Shown: positions 7,611 through 16,274, counted from the stretch's first letter. The stretch is 34,689 bases of DNA from an uncultured Marivita sp. (GCF_947488135.1 NZ_CANKYW010000015.1:1-34689), one strand, 5' to 3'. A program made the numbers and translations. Notes: generated from the sequence alone by a model not told the origin.

Positions 7611-9419
7611 ATGGCTCTGCACAATGTCCTCTCAAGACGCCGCCCGAAAGGTGAACGGAGCAAAAAGCCTCCAATGTTTTCTCCCTTGGACCGTTCCAAT
7701 ATCTCGTGGTTTTGGAACAGGTATCTAAAATCGAAGACGCCCTGGTTGTTTCTTGTCTTGGGGATGATCACGATTCAGGGCCTAGTCTACCAACAGTTTC
7801 TATCCCTGACAGAAGATGGGCTCAGGGTCATTTTTGAGAGCGGTGCGGTATCTGATCTGGTGCGGGTTTGCGGCATCGTATTTTTCCTGTTTACGACGCG
7901 CGCGCTCATGTCGTATCTCATTCCGCGCCTTTCCGTATCGCTTGCGAGCGATGCGGTGATGAAGATGCGGCGGGATTTGATCGATCACCTCATGACGCTG
8001 GATCTGGCCTTTTTCGAACGCACCCAATCGGGTGATATCATTTTGCGACTGGTGAACCAGTCACAAGCGTTGAGCCAGTTTGTAGGTCAGGCAACTGTAA
8101 ATGCAGTGCGAGATGCCGCGACGATCCTGATCGTGTCAGGTTATCTCGTCTACAAGTCACCAGTTCTGTTCCTGACAGCCCTGATCATTCTTCCAACAAT
8201 CCTACTTCTGCTGCAGCACGTCTCGGCGGCCATCAAGCATATTCAGTCCACAGCGGAAAACGCGATGGGGGCTTACATGACCGGGATTGATGAGATGTCG
8301 TCTGGCATGCGTACCGTCAAGATTGCGGGCCAGGAACCAGTAGAACGTGCACGTCTTGTGAAGGCGACAAAGGAGATCCGCAGCATTTCAATACGTCTAC
8401 AGGCAGCCCAAGCATTGGTCATGCCAGCCATCGATATGATGGCTGCATTTGTTTACGTACTGGTCATCGGTGGCGGTGGCTACATGGTCTTGTCTGGGGA
8501 GTATGGGCTCGATGGAGCAGGGATCATTGCCTATCTTCTCGGGTTAGCGTTGATATTTGACCCGGCGCGCACGTTGGCTGGTTTTTTTGCGAAGCTACAA
8601 GCCAACCTGATCCTTCTGGATGGTATTCGTAGCCTGTATCGCGAGACACCTATCATCACAGATGCCCCAGATGCGCACGATAATTTCGATCGAGCGGGCG
8701 ATATCAAGCTCGAAGATGTGCGCTTCAGTTATGACGCTGACCACCCGCTATTCGACGGTCTGTCGATGAAGTTTGAGGGTGGGAAAGTATCCGCCATCGT
8801 GGGGGCAACCGGCTCGGGCAAGACCACAGTGCTGAGTCTTCTCACCCGTCTTTATAACGTCGATGAAGGGTCTGTGAGCATTGGAGGCACCCCCATCAAC
8901 ACGTTGAAGATCAAGGCTCTGCGTTCATCCTTTTCCGTGGTTGCCCAGGATATCGTGATCTTCAACAGCTCTCTAAAGGACAACATCCGCTACGTGCGCC
9001 CTGACGCAACGGACGAAGAAGTGCGTGCCGCAGCAGAGGCTGCAGAGATCATTGACCTGATGGATGCGCGCGGAGACAAACCGCTTGGTCCCAAAGGTAG
9101 CCAGCTTTCTGGTGGCCAAAAACAGCGTATTGCCATCGCACGGGCGTTCTTGAGAGGTTCCCCAATCCTATTGCTCGATGAAGCAACCTCGGCTTTGGAT
9201 CAAAAAACCGAAGACAAGGTCAAACGTGCGTTGAACCGATTGTCAAAAGGCAAAACCACCCTGATCGTAGCACACCGGTTGTCGGCCATCACCCATGCAG
9301 ACTGGATCTATGTGCTGGATGCAGGACAAGTGGTGGAGCAGGGAACCCACGAAGACCTATTGGCACAACAGGGACTTTACGCCGGGATGTACGGAGCCCA
9401 GAAGCAGAGCTACGGCTAG
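7611..9419 (+). CDS. MsbA-like ABC exporter (fused permease and ATPase)
   Basis: This is a 602-residue half-transporter with an N-terminal six-helix exporter domain and a C-terminal ATPase, of the lipid or lipid-linked-glycan exporter class (MsbA/PglK-like). Visible motifs are Walker A GATGSGKTT (about 398-406), Q-loop VAQD, signature LSGGQKQR (about 499-506), Walker B ILLLDEATSALD (about 519-530) and H-loop VAHRL (about 555). It lacks a peptidase domain and differs clearly from the type I ATPase at the junction (for example DEATSALD instead of DEPNSNLD). The start is uncertain: ATG 7611 and ATG 7674 are both possible, and an in-frame TTG lies at 7572. It is divergent from the RTX gene and upstream of the AI-2E-family gene. 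With several glycosyltransferases on the plasmid, flipping of a lipid-linked glycan is a reasonable guess, but the substrate cannot be read from sequence. Confidence 0.9.
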   Translation: MALHNVLSRRRPKGERSKKPPMFSPLDRSNISWFWNRYLKSKTPWLFLVLGMITIQGLVYQQFLSLTEDGLRVIFESGAVSDLVRVCGIVFFLFTTRALMSYLIPRLSVSLASDAVMKMRRDLIDHLMTLDLAFFERTQSGDIILRLVNQSQALSQFVGQATVNAVRDAATILIVSGYLVYKSPVLFLTALIILPTILLLLQHVSAAIKHIQSTAENAMGAYMTGIDEMSSGMRTVKIAGQEPVERARLVKATKEIRSISIRLQAAQALVMPAIDMMAAFVYVLVIGGGGYMVLSGEYGLDGAGIIAYLLGLALIFDPARTLAGFFAKLQANLILLDGIRSLYRETPIITDAPDAHDNFDRAGDIKLEDVRFSYDADHPLFDGLSMKFEGGKVSAIVGATGSGKTTVLSLLTRLYNVDEGSVSIGGTPINTLKIKALRSSFSVVAQDIVIFNSSLKDNIRYVRPDATDEEVRAAAEAAEIIDLMDARGDKPLGPKGSQLSGGQKQRIAIARAFLRGSPILLLDEATSALDQKTEDKVKRALNRLSKGKTTLIVAHRLSAITHADWIYVLDAGQVVEQGTHEDLLAQQGLYAGMYGAQKQSYG

Positions 9420-9597
9420 AACAAGCGCCAACCATACTTGCAGGGCGGCAATCGGATTGCTGTCTCGGCACTGACTGAAAAACCTTGTCTGGAACACGGG
9501 CGACCGTCTCCCAAGTGATTGACACTCAGGGCCAGACGCTTCGTGATGGCGCAGTGAGGAAGGCCGGGGACCTCGGCCCTGGGATTTTGGAAGGCAT

Positions 9598-10629
9598 ATG
9601 CGCAGCGCAACATACGCGACGGCACTGACCCTGATGCTCGGCTGGCTGCTCTGGATCGGCAAGCCTATCCTGCTGCCGGTCTTCGCGGCGGTGATCTCGG
9701 TCTATATCCTGTCGACGGCGGCGGCGAGCATGCAGGCCCTGCCGGTGCTTGGTCGTCTGCCGGCCTGGGCGCGGCGGGGGTTGATCCTGATCCTTTTCAC
9801 CATTGTCGTGGTGATGCTGTTCATCCTCGTGATCAACAACCTTGTGCAGGTGGTGGCGATCCTGCCGCAATACGAAAGCAATCTCGAACAGCTCATCAGC
9901 CGCAATGCGAGCCTCCTGGGGATCGAGAACGAACCGACCTGGGAGAACCTGCGGCGCGCGACGCTGGACCAGATCGACATGCGCGCCTGGATGGCCCCGG
10001 CGCTTTTGTCCCTGCGCGGCTTCGGCGTGACGCTGTTTCTCGTCGTGCTCTATTCCAGCTTTTTCATCGCCGAACGCGGTGTGATGGCGCGAAAGGTTAT
10101 GATCGCCATGGGCGACGAGGCGGTGGGGCATCGGGCGATCGCGCTCTTGTCCCGGATCAACGAGCGGATCGGGCAGTACCTGTTCGTCAAGACTGTGCTC
10201 AACGTGATCCTGGGAGCGATCTCTTTCGTTATCATGCTGCTTCTGGGGATCGAGTTCGCGCTCTTCTGGGCGGTGCTGATCGCGTTCCTGAACTACATCC
10301 CCTATATCGGCTCGATGATCGGGGTGATCTTCCCGGTTCTGCTCAGCCTCGCGCAGTTCGGCACCCTGTCGATGGCGGGCGCCGTGATGGTATCGCTGAC
10401 CGCCGCGCAGATCTTCGTCGCCTTCATCCTCGAGCCCCGGATGATGGGGCGCGCCTTCAACCTGAGCCCTTTTGTCGTTCTGCTGGCTCTGGCGTTCTGG
10501 AGTACACTTTGGGGTTTGCCTGGCGCACTTTTGGCGGTTCCATTGACGGTGAGCCTTGTTCTTGTGCTGGCCGAAGTCAAGACGACTTATCCGATCGCGG
10601 TACTTCTGTCGGCGAATGGTAAAGTCTGA
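9598..10629 (+). CDS. AI-2E family transporter (PerM-like membrane protein)
   Basis: This is a 343-residue polytopic inner-membrane protein of the AI-2E transporter/PerM family. About eight hydrophobic segments are visible, including pairs near the N-terminus, a central soluble stretch (about 85-130), and the family-typical NYIPYIGSMIGVIFP block around 232-246 with GLPGALLAVPLTV near 308-320. Family members have been linked to autoinducer-2 export or Na+/H+ exchange; the substrate here is unknown. Length is normal. GGAAGG lies just before the ATG at rather short spacing. The gene is markedly GC-rich compared with the sulfotransferase that follows 21 bp later, suggesting it joined the plasmid separately, perhaps from a chromosome. 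Confidence 0.9.
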   Translation: MRSATYATALTLMLGWLLWIGKPILLPVFAAVISVYILSTAAASMQALPVLGRLPAWARRGLILILFTIVVVMLFILVINNLVQVVAILPQYESNLEQLISRNASLLGIENEPTWENLRRATLDQIDMRAWMAPALLSLRGFGVTLFLVVLYSSFFIAERGVMARKVMIAMGDEAVGHRAIALLSRINERIGQYLFVKTVLNVILGAISFVIMLLLGIEFALFWAVLIAFLNYIPYIGSMIGVIFPVLLSLAQFGTLSMAGAVMVSLTAAQIFVAFILEPRMMGRAFNLSPFVVLLALAFWSTLWGLPGALLAVPLTVSLVLVLAEVKTTYPIAVLLSANGKV

Positions 10630-10650
10630 TGCGCTTGAGGGAACGGCGTC

Positions 10651-11481
10651 GTGCGGTTGAACCTGAGCCCTGTTCCTGCCAGTTTCAGCGGCCTCGCTAT
10701 GATATTTGGTAAGCGCAACAAGGCAAACAAGCCAACCATGAATGTTGTGATGCATGTTCCCAAGACAGGGGGAGCTTCGGTTTCTGCGGGGCTGCAGAAG
10801 ACATTCGGAACGGAGAGAGTTCTAAGATGCGACTGGTTTGACCAGTTGGTGAAACACTCGAAGAAGAATGGTCTGTCTGGATATGACATCGTGATTTGCC
10901 ATTTAGGCGGTCGGGAGCTGTCTTATCTCAGAGATGATTTCAATCTGAAAATTTCAACATTCCTGCGGGATCCTATCGAGCGCGTATTTTCAAATTACCG
11001 ATTTTGGCGACAGACTGCCTTTGATGTCATGTTGGATGTTGATGGTGTCGGGAAAATACCCATGATCGATCCAACACTTCACTGGAAAGACGATCTTGAT
11101 CGCATACTTTTGCGATCGTCCGAAATCTGGAAATACCGAGAACTTGTCGACGTCGCGACCTGGCAGTTCGCAACGTCGATTTACGAGCGGACAGGGCGTA
11201 GTCAAAACCAAGCGCTATCAGAAGCGAAGCGTCGGCTGAGAACCATGGGTTTTGTTGGGTTTCAAGCAAGCCTACATGCCGATTATGTCAGGCTTGCATC
11301 GACGATCGAAGGAACTGCAGTTCCGGAGCCACTTGAGAAAATCAACCGCACCGAAAAGCAAGATGGGCTCGTATTGGATGATGATGCTCGCTCGTTAATC
11401 ACTAAATACAATGCCTTGGATGTTGAGCTTTATGAATGGGCGTGCACTCGGTTCGCCACAACAGGAAGCCACACTGCTTGA
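10651..11481 (+). CDS. Sulfotransferase family protein (Sulfotransfer_2-like)
   Basis: This 276-residue enzyme is predicted to transfer sulfate from PAPS to an acceptor, most often a carbohydrate hydroxyl. The 5'-phosphosulfate-binding loop is seen in HVPKTGGASV (about 35-44), and the 3'-phosphate-binding element in LRDPIERVFSNYRF (about 105-118). The GTG start at 10651 is preceded by GAGGGA at good spacing; ATGs at 10699 and 10738 are alternatives, the last falling just before the PAPS loop. It begins 21 bp after the AI-2E gene. An IS256-family element starts 36 bp after its stop. Its composition is AT-richer than the upstream gene. The acceptor is unknown; a surface glycan fits the neighbourhood. 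Confidence 0.85.
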   Translation: MRLNLSPVPASFSGLAMIFGKRNKANKPTMNVVMHVPKTGGASVSAGLQKTFGTERVLRCDWFDQLVKHSKKNGLSGYDIVICHLGGRELSYLRDDFNLKISTFLRDPIERVFSNYRFWRQTAFDVMLDVDGVGKIPMIDPTLHWKDDLDRILLRSSEIWKYRELVDVATWQFATSIYERTGRSQNQALSEAKRRLRTMGFVGFQASLHADYVRLASTIEGTAVPEPLEKINRTEKQDGLVLDDDARSLITKYNALDVELYEWACTRFATTGSHTA

Positions 11482-11613
11482 AGCCTGCGCTGCGGTTTCT
11501 GGTGATACGCTTCACACGAGCTATGCCGGGAAATGGGTGACGGTGTTTGAGAAGGCGGCGTATCGTGGCGGGTGATCAAGCCTGCCAGAACTTCCAAAAG
11601 GAACGATACGCCT

Positions 11614-12879
11614 ATGACGATCGATACCGACATCATTGCCCTGCGTCAGCCGGAATCTGTTTACGATCCTCTGACCGAGATTGCCCGAGATGGCGCGCGC
11701 CGGATGCTGGCCGCTGCACTTCGGGCCGAAGCCGACGCCTTCGTCGCACAGCATGCCGAAGACATCCTGCCGGATGGCCGCCAGCGGGTCGTTCGTCATG
11801 GCTATGGGCCGGAGCGCAGCATACAGACCGGGATCGGAGCGCTCGATGTCCGGCGTCCGAAGGTGCGTGACCGCGCATCCGCACCGGATGATGAGAAGGT
11901 TCGGTTCACCTCCGGCATCCTTCCCAAATGGGCGCGACGCTCGAGGAGCCTCGATGCCCTGCTGCCGGTGCTCTACCTTCGCGGTATCTCGACGGGAGAC
12001 TTCCAGGAGGCGCTGGCTGCGCTGCTCGGTGCGGACGCGCCGAACCTGTCGCCGAGCGTGATCTCGCGCCTGACCGAGGAGTGGCAGCAGGAATATGACC
12101 GATGGCAGCGCCGCGATCTCTCGGCACGCCGGTATGTCTACATCTGGGCGGACGGCGTCTACCTCCAGGCCCGGATGGAGCCTCAAGCCGAGTGTATCCT
12201 GGTCATTCTTGGGGCTACGCCAGAGGGAAAGAAGGAGATCGTCGGCTTTCAGGTTGGCGTTCGCGAGAGCGCGCAGAGCTGGCGTGAGCTGCTAGTCGAC
12301 ATCAAGTCTCGTGGCCTTGCGGTTCTGCCGGAGATAGCGGTTGGCGACGGGGCCATGGGCTTCTGGAAGGCGCTTGACGAGGTGTTCCCCGGCACACGTC
12401 ATCAGAGATGTTGGGTTCACAAGATCGCCAACATTCTGAACAAGTTCCCGAAGTCCATGCAGCCTACGATAAAGGCCGATCTGCGCGAGATCTGGCAGGC
12501 CGACACCCGCGCCGCGGCGGAAGCCGCCATGGACACCTTCTCCGAAAAATACGGGGCGAAATACGAGAAGGCGGTCACCTGCCTTACGAAGGACAGGGAG
12601 GCGTTGCTCACTTTCTACGACTTCCCGGGTGACCACTGGGACCATTTGCGCACGGGCAACCCCATCGAAAGCGTTTTCGCCACCGTTCGGCATCGGACAG
12701 TGCGAACCAAGGGGGCGCTGTCGCAGAAGACGGCAAAGCTCATGGTCTTCAAACTCGTTCAGGCGGCCGCAAAGACATGGCGCCGCCTGAAGGGCGCCAA
12801 TCAGTTGCCTTTGGTCATCAAAGGCGTCACATTCACCGACGGTGTCGCCGAGAATGACACCGCAAACCGCGCCGCTTGA
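11614..12879 (+). CDS. IS256-family (mutator-type) transposase
   Basis: This 421-residue DDE transposase appears intact. The catalytic triad is visible as D in WADGVYLQAR (about residue 180), D in AVGDGAMGFWKAL (about 245) and E in TGNPIESVFATVRHRT (about 352). The RHQRCWVHK motif between the second D and the E is characteristic of the mutator superfamily. The ATG at 11614 follows AAAAGGAAC at suitable spacing; the frame extends 14 codons further upstream without a better ribosome site. It lies between the inverted repeats of the element. Confidence 0.95.
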   Translation: MTIDTDIIALRQPESVYDPLTEIARDGARRMLAAALRAEADAFVAQHAEDILPDGRQRVVRHGYGPERSIQTGIGALDVRRPKVRDRASAPDDEKVRFTSGILPKWARRSRSLDALLPVLYLRGISTGDFQEALAALLGADAPNLSPSVISRLTEEWQQEYDRWQRRDLSARRYVYIWADGVYLQARMEPQAECILVILGATPEGKKEIVGFQVGVRESAQSWRELLVDIKSRGLAVLPEIAVGDGAMGFWKALDEVFPGTRHQRCWVHKIANILNKFPKSMQPTIKADLREIWQADTRAAAEAAMDTFSEKYGAKYEKAVTCLTKDREALLTFYDFPGDHWDHLRTGNPIESVFATVRHRTVRTKGALSQKTAKLMVFKLVQAAAKTWRRLKGANQLPLVIKGVTFTDGVAENDTANRAA

Positions 12880-12890
12880 TCAGGTCGCGT
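12874..12890 (+). repeat. 17-bp direct repeat, copy 1 (inside IS right end)
   Basis: GCTTGATCAGGTCGCGT spans the transposase stop codon and recurs exactly at 13013-13029, outside the element. The second copy may be the remnant of another, related IS end. Confidence 0.8.
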
Positions 12891-13012
12891 CACCCAAATT
12901 CCGGCATAGCTCTCCTCACACCCATACATGCCGGAAATTTTCAAGCTTACCGCACCTGAGGAAGCGATCGGGCGAGCCTTCGCAATAAAACGAAGCGCGC
13001 GCTCTGAAAAAT

Positions 13013-13029
13013 GCTTGATCAGGTCGCGT
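13013..13029 (+). repeat. 17-bp direct repeat, copy 2 (outside the IS)
   Basis: This is an exact copy of 12874-12890, 100 bp beyond the right inverted repeat. It is followed by AACC where the IS has CACC, so similarity fades after the repeat. The intervening 12913-13012 holds no gene I can support. Confidence 0.8.
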
Positions 13030-13116
13030 AACCTTGTGACTACCTAGTTGGCGGCAGGTCTTTTGAAGCGTGTCAGCCTGAGCTTTGCGAACGGCTCAAG
13101 ACGATTAATTACAGCC

Positions 13117-14151
13117 ATGAGAGAGCCGATGTGGAAATCATTCTTTGGGCCTGACCGCAGAAAAACGGCCTCTCATAAGCTTCACGATCCAGAAAATCCC
13201 TGTGACGGTGAGTTTGATCCGATTGCAAGCAAGGCAGACATTCTCTCGTGCTTCCGGATAATTCTTGGCCGCAAACCAAATTTGGAAGAATGGCCTGGTC
13301 ACTCTTCTCGGGCTGGTGAGCTCTTGGAAGACATTGTCCGCACCTTCGTCAACAGCCAACAATTTAAAAGCCGTGGATTATTGAACCCGGAAATTCCAAA
13401 AAATATTGTACATGCTGATACTGGCCGCTTCATCATCTGGGCCAATGCCAGTGACCCGGTAATCGGTGCACCAGCTCTTGCGGGTCGTTACGAGCCACAT
13501 GTGGCAAAGGTGATTTCAGATACCCTGAAACAGGGCGATACGTTCGTCGATGTGGGTGCGAATATCGGTTACTTCTCACTGCTCGCATCTTCGATCGTGG
13601 GGTCTACAGGCCGAGTTTACTCGATAGAACCAAATGATCTTAACGTTAAACTCCTGGAAAAAAGCCGATCCGAAAACGGCTTCGAACACCTCAGAGTTCT
13701 TCAAATTGGAGCGTCCGAGCATATCGAGACACTCTTTTTGCATGCTGCGAGTGGCAATGGCAGTACAGGGGCCTTGCAATCCGACCAGATTTTTTCAAGT
13801 CGAACGATCCCAGGCATACCTTTGGATCTTGTACTGGCTGATCGCTCCAGTCGAATCCGCCTTCTAAAAATTGATGTTGAGGGTTTCGAATACAAGGCCC
13901 TGTCTGGAATGCGCAGTATTTTGGAGGCCGATCAACCAGACCTTGTGATTGAATTTGCTCCCAAAGGCCTGCAGGGCATTGATGGGAAAGGTTTTCTGGA
14001 TTGGCTTGCTGCACAAGGGTATCAGTTCAGAATCATTCCGAAAAATGGCACTTTGGGAGCAGTGATCGCTCCTGAAAAAGTTCTAGACGCGTGGCGCTCA
14101 GCCGGTGTGGATCATATCGATATTTTGGCATGCAGTGCAGGTCATAAGTAG
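13117..14151 (+). CDS. FkbM-family SAM-dependent methyltransferase with DUF4214-like N-terminus
   Basis: This 344-residue protein is predicted to O-methylate a sugar or other small acceptor. The SAM-binding motif I is VDVGANIGYF (about 144-153), and the FkbM signature is LLKIDVEGFEYKAL (about 249-262). Residues about 40-85 (ILSCFRIILGRKPNLEEW, DIVRTFVNSQQFKSRG) resemble the helical repeat of DUF4214 (compare FNNVLGRDP in the RTX proteins), an unusual addition to an FkbM enzyme. The start is uncertain: ATG 13117 is used, ATG 13129 follows AGAGAG, and the frame reaches a TTG at 13048. The IS lies just upstream, so the original promoter or 5' end may have been lost. It is followed 270 bp later by the CAP-RTX gene. 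A role in surface glycan methylation is inference. Confidence 0.85.
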   Translation: MREPMWKSFFGPDRRKTASHKLHDPENPCDGEFDPIASKADILSCFRIILGRKPNLEEWPGHSSRAGELLEDIVRTFVNSQQFKSRGLLNPEIPKNIVHADTGRFIIWANASDPVIGAPALAGRYEPHVAKVISDTLKQGDTFVDVGANIGYFSLLASSIVGSTGRVYSIEPNDLNVKLLEKSRSENGFEHLRVLQIGASEHIETLFLHAASGNGSTGALQSDQIFSSRTIPGIPLDLVLADRSSRIRLLKIDVEGFEYKALSGMRSILEADQPDLVIEFAPKGLQGIDGKGFLDWLAAQGYQFRIIPKNGTLGAVIAPEKVLDAWRSAGVDHIDILACSAGHK

Positions 14152-14161
14152 AATTTTAATA

Positions 14162-14179
14162 CAAGATATCATGATCTTG
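14162..14179. terminator. Small palindrome after the FkbM gene
   Basis: CAAGAT-ATCATG-ATCTTG is a six-base inverted repeat 10 bases after the FkbM stop, with no T-run. It is a weak candidate for transcript 3'-end formation. Confidence 0.3.
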
Positions 14180-14292
14180 CGAACGTTTTGAGCGTTTGGT
14201 GAGAGATATACTTGAAGTGATAAATCTGGATCAAAACAGGCAATCGCATCAAGATTTTTGATTTGGACACGGCGACGAGACCGAAGGTCTTC

Positions 14293-14303
14293 GGGGGGGG
14301 GGG
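14293..14303 (+). repeat. Poly-G tract (11 G) upstream of the CAP-RTX gene
   Basis: Eleven consecutive G residues follow AAGGTCTTC, 117 bases before the GTG start of the CAP-RTX gene. They are not in the frame of that gene, because an in-frame TAG lies at 14373-14375. Such tracts slip during replication and can act as phase-variable switches in promoters. The exact count is also prone to sequencing error. Confidence 0.9.
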
Positions 14304-14420
14304 CTGTTCCTTCTTGCCCAGCGGCTGCTGGGAAAAACCAGATTACGACACAACTGTTCCTGTTTCTTGCCCTAGTCTTTCCTTAGGTATTTACTGGGGG
14401 TTCGAACTGGGGAGTTCGGA

Positions 14421-15866
14421 GTGTCTGCTGCCACTGCCAGTGATCTGGAACGATACATGCTGGATCTCGTCAACGAGGAGCGCACAAGCCGCGGCTTGAA
14501 TGCTCTCGTGCTTGATCAGGTCTTGAACGCATCCGCGGATGTACATTCAGCATGGATGCTGGATAATAATGTCTTCAGCCATACTGGCATCGGAGGGTCA
14601 ACGCCAACGCAACGTATGGAAGCTGAAGGGTTCGACCTCTCCGGGTCATGGCGTACTGCTGAAAATATTGCAGCGCAGAGCGTCCGTGGGGCTGAAGGGT
14701 TTTTCGATGATGTGTACGACCTGCACATTGCCTTGATGAACAGCCCCGGGCATCGGGAAAACATTCTCCTGCCTGATCTGGAAGTTGTGGGGATCGGAAT
14801 CCAGACAGGTTCCTACACGTATGACAGCGGAACATATTTTTCGGTTATGGCCACGCAAAATTTTGCCAGGACTGAAGGGAGAGTGAGTCCGGATATTGCC
14901 GCACAAGCCACAACGCTAGAAAGCACCAGCCCATCACCGAATACAACCAGCATTTTGGTTGGTGATGCCACCGTTGAATACCTTCTGGGGACTCCGGAGA
15001 ACGACTCGATAGTAGGGTTGGGCGGTAATGATACCTTGATGGGGGGGGCCGGTGATGACCTGATTGACGGAGGCCTTGGAATAGACACAGCGGCGTTCTC
15101 GGGAAACCAAGGATTTTACACGTTGCAGCTTTCTCCAGGCGAAACGATCGTATTTGATCGGCGCCCGTCTGAAGACGGTACGGATACTCTGCTGAATATA
15201 GAGAATCTGAGCTTTGAAAATAGCCAGCTCGAGCTAAGTAAATATGTGGGCGCAGTTGAATTATCAACCGAGGAGTTTGCGGCACTTACCGAGCTTTACA
15301 TCGCTTATTTTGACCGTGCACCAGCTGCCAAAGGTCTCTTTTACTGGGCGACAGAGCTTTCAAATGGCATGTCTCGCGTTGAGATTGCCAAAAGCTTCTT
15401 CGTACAGCCGGAAACTCAAAAGACTTATGAAGCGTTCTTGGACGCAAATGGCGAATTGACCGATGCAGAGGGATTTGTAACCACTGTATACAATAACGTC
15501 CTTGGTCGTGATCCCAATGAGTCAGGCAAGTCGTTCTGGATCAATGAGCTCGAAAAACCTGACGCTCACATCACACCCGCGATCTTCATCTTAGCGGTTT
15601 TGAATGGCGCGAAAGCTACGACGGGAAGCAACGCAGATGCAGAGTACCTTGAGGCCAAAACAGATATAGGTGTATATTTTTCGGCCATCAAAGGCATGTC
15701 AAACTACAATGACACAATCTCCGTTATGAGTCTTTTTGATGGCAGCAGCGCCAGTGTGACCAATGCTGTGAACGAGATTGATCTCCTTCATACAGATGCG
15801 CTTGACCCCAATTCCGGAGAATTTCTGATTGAACTGGTAGGTGTCATTGACGACCCGTTTATCTGA
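14421..15866 (+). CDS. Secreted CAP-RTX-DUF4214 protein
   Basis: This 481-residue protein is built from three modules. Residues about 8-150 are a CAP/SCP (cysteine-rich secretory, antigen 5, PR-1) domain of bacterial type, with HSAWML (42-47), FSHTG (52-56), ENIA (81-84) and NSPGHRENIL (107-116). About 194-222 are RTX nonapeptides (GLGGNDTLMGGAGDDLIDGG). About 288-410 are DUF4214 (LYIAYFDRAPAAKGLFYW, YNNVLGRDPNESGKSFW). It ends IELVGVIDDPFI. There is no N-terminal signal and no cysteine, consistent with type I secretion. The C-terminal half parallels 5494-7329 almost throughout. GTG 14421 follows GGAG at 14411-14414 with good spacing. CAP proteins have varied roles (lipid binding, adhesion, protease-like); which applies is unknown. 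Export by the plasmid's type I system is inferred. Confidence 0.9.
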   Translation: MSAATASDLERYMLDLVNEERTSRGLNALVLDQVLNASADVHSAWMLDNNVFSHTGIGGSTPTQRMEAEGFDLSGSWRTAENIAAQSVRGAEGFFDDVYDLHIALMNSPGHRENILLPDLEVVGIGIQTGSYTYDSGTYFSVMATQNFARTEGRVSPDIAAQATTLESTSPSPNTTSILVGDATVEYLLGTPENDSIVGLGGNDTLMGGAGDDLIDGGLGIDTAAFSGNQGFYTLQLSPGETIVFDRRPSEDGTDTLLNIENLSFENSQLELSKYVGAVELSTEEFAALTELYIAYFDRAPAAKGLFYWATELSNGMSRVEIAKSFFVQPETQKTYEAFLDANGELTDAEGFVTTVYNNVLGRDPNESGKSFWINELEKPDAHITPAIFILAVLNGAKATTGSNADAEYLEAKTDIGVYFSAIKGMSNYNDTISVMSLFDGSSASVTNAVNEIDLLHTDALDPNSGEFLIELVGVIDDPFI

Positions 15867-16022
15867 GGGCCTGTGCCCACATCTCGCTGGTTCATATGAT
15901 TGGATGGTCTCAAGGTCTTCCTTTCCGGGCATATAGTTTGACCAATTAGAGATTTATTCTACATAATCATCATTACGCGTGCGCTTTACCTCGAGGGGCG
16001 CGCGCTAGCCTGAAGTGCGATT

Positions 16023-16053
16023 CCTATTAGAAAACAATATGTTATCTAATAGG
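16023..16053. repeat. Inverted repeat CCTATTAG / CTAATAGG
   Basis: A perfect 8-bp inverted repeat with a 15-base AT-rich spacer (AAAACAATATGTTAT). It has the general layout of an operator or a site-specific recombination core, but there is no T-run and no adjacent recombinase gene. Function unknown. Confidence 0.5.
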
Positions 16054-16139
16054 TGAACATTGCGAGGGAGCTGTTTATTCACAAACTTCACTTCAGGAAC
16101 GCAGCCAGTCGATATCGGGGGTCCGGCCAGTACGTTCTG

Positions 16140-16274
16140 TTAAACGTCAGAGACGAATTTCAAATTGCTCGCATCATCGGGACAGGTCGCCAGTGTTTTC
16201 GGCTGCGTGTCGAATTCCTCGGCGATGTCTTCAAGCGACATGCCGTTGACATAGGCAGTGCCCCGGAATGCAGA
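16140..16274 (-). pseudogene. Possible gene fragment (HTH-like remnant)
   Basis: An open stretch of 44 codons between stops reads with a protein-like segment, AYVNGMSLEDIAEEFDTQPK, which looks like part of a helix-turn-helix or similar helical domain. It has no start with a ribosome site and breaks off at both ends. I cannot identify the parent gene. Chance is possible. Confidence 0.25.

Larger units (their letters stand above)
11518..12912 (+). mobile_element. IS256-family insertion sequence
   Basis: The element is about 1,395 bp and carries one transposase gene. Its ends are 25-bp inverted repeats, left 11518-11542 and right 12888-12912, matching at 22 of 25 positions (both begin GAGCTATGCCGG read inward, then reach GGGTGACG). 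Flanks are GCTTCACAC on the left (11509-11517) and TCCTCACAC on the right (12913-12921), seven of nine bases alike. This could be a decayed 9-bp target duplication or chance. It separates a sulfotransferase gene from the FkbM methyltransferase gene. Confidence 0.9.

Noticed and set aside
9526-10755. 409-residue minus-strand open frame opposite the AI-2E gene
   Set aside because: His/Gln/Arg-rich, no recognisable domain, and fully antisense to a clear membrane-protein gene in GC-rich DNA.
14263-14499. 78-residue frame reading through the poly-G tract
   Set aside because: It overlaps the start of the CAP-RTX gene in another frame and looks random; the tract is more likely in a leader.
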